Part shown: positions 63,984-64,000 of the stretch, one piece after another | Position numbering within the stretch: the first letter of the stretch is position 1 | Layout: every line of letters starts with the position of its first letter | Origin: Jatrophihabitans telluris | GTDB lineage: Bacteria > Actinomycetota > Actinomycetes > Mycobacteriales > Jatrophihabitantaceae | Assembly: GCF_023516435.1 (NCBI RefSeq) | Contig: NZ_CP097332.1 | Location: forward strand, 3,596,001-3,660,000 | DNA: 64,000 nt | Reading direction: 5' to 3' | Translations under genes and position numbers: made by a program | Notes under the pieces: model-generated | The model's database searches: none | What the model was told of the DNA's origin: nothing | What the model saw: only the letters and a program-made list of their open reading frames with translations

Positions 63984-64000
63984 ATGACCAGCTTCAGCAT
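63984..64000 (+). CDS. Start of a gene, probably the filament cap protein FliD (partial)
   Basis: An ATG at 63984 follows the ribosome binding site GAGAGGA at good spacing and encodes MTSFS and the start of a sixth codon for Ile before the window ends. FliD proteins often begin with a similar M-x-S-F/M-SI-G/D-GL segment, and fliD commonly follows fliC. Five residues cannot prove it. Confidence 0.45.

Overview
The window comes from a high-GC, flagellated actinobacterium. The evidence is uniformly GC-rich third codon positions, frequent GTG starts, a WhiB regulator, a DUF5319 protein, an actinobacterial GuaB3, and a gene order recalling the Mycobacterium tuberculosis guaA to infA region (guaA, guaB3, guaB2, DUF5319, whiB, groEL/groES, rimI, tsaB, tsaE, alr, nnr, glmS, glmM, rpsI, rplM, truA, rplQ, rpoA, rpsD, rpsK, rpsM, rpmJ, infA). 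The flagellar genes after infA have no mycobacterial counterpart. I cannot name the genus from sequence alone.

Region by region. 1-17.5 kb is a purine and one-carbon region: guaA, guaB3 and guaB on the minus strand, and glyA behind a ZTP/ZMP riboswitch. Between them lie an SDR, a CorA transporter, a three-gene ABC cassette (4033-6556) bracketed by two copies of a 75-bp palindromic element, a GGDEF-EAL protein and a heterodimeric ABC exporter. 17.8-30.6 kb holds a MacB/FtsX-like ABC pair, DUF5319, whiB, a CIRCE-controlled groES-groEL operon, and two SigE-type sigma factor modules with DUF4232 and Asp-box partners. The second block sits where tsaD is found in mycobacteria. 30.6-43.9 kb is a dense minus-strand housekeeping run (rimI-tsaB-tsaE-hydrolase-alr, nnr-acpS-ferredoxin reductase, glmS, glmM, rpsI-rplM) with many 1-4 bp overlaps. 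44-53.4 kb has an ABC-F protein, a GlcD-like oxidase, a small hydrolase, truA and the rplQ-rpoA-rpsD-rpsK-rpsM-rpmJ-infA cluster. 53.7-64 kb is a flagellar locus: flgN-flgK-flgL-fliW-csrA, a FliA/WhiG-type sigma factor, UDP-galactopyranose mutase, two glycosyltransferase-like genes, flagellin and the first codons of a likely fliD.

How the genes fit together. Three places in the flagellar locus carry the same 27-nt FliA/WhiG-like promoter geometry (an 8-mer resembling TAAAGTTT, 11 nt, then GCCGA). They precede flgN, the glycosyltransferase pair and flagellin, which suggests one sigma factor drives the hook-junction genes, flagellin and its possible glycosylation. CsrA and FliW are encoded together, and the flagellin leader carries GGA motifs including the Shine-Dalgarno sequence, consistent with a Bacillus-like FliW-CsrA-flagellin translational circuit. 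A Crp-like palindrome lies upstream of the sigma gene.

The most unusual feature is a family of short intergenic tandem arrays with an almost constant 32-bp period: a 21-bp core with three GTTG steps plus an 11-bp linker characteristic of each array. Arrays occur at 44.1, 47.4, 48.2 and 60.4 kb, with a diverged inverted pair at 15.9 kb. Two arrays with nearly matching linkers face each other across the hydrolase gene at 47.5-48.1 kb. The window also carries many small in-frame tandem duplications at the ends of otherwise conserved proteins.
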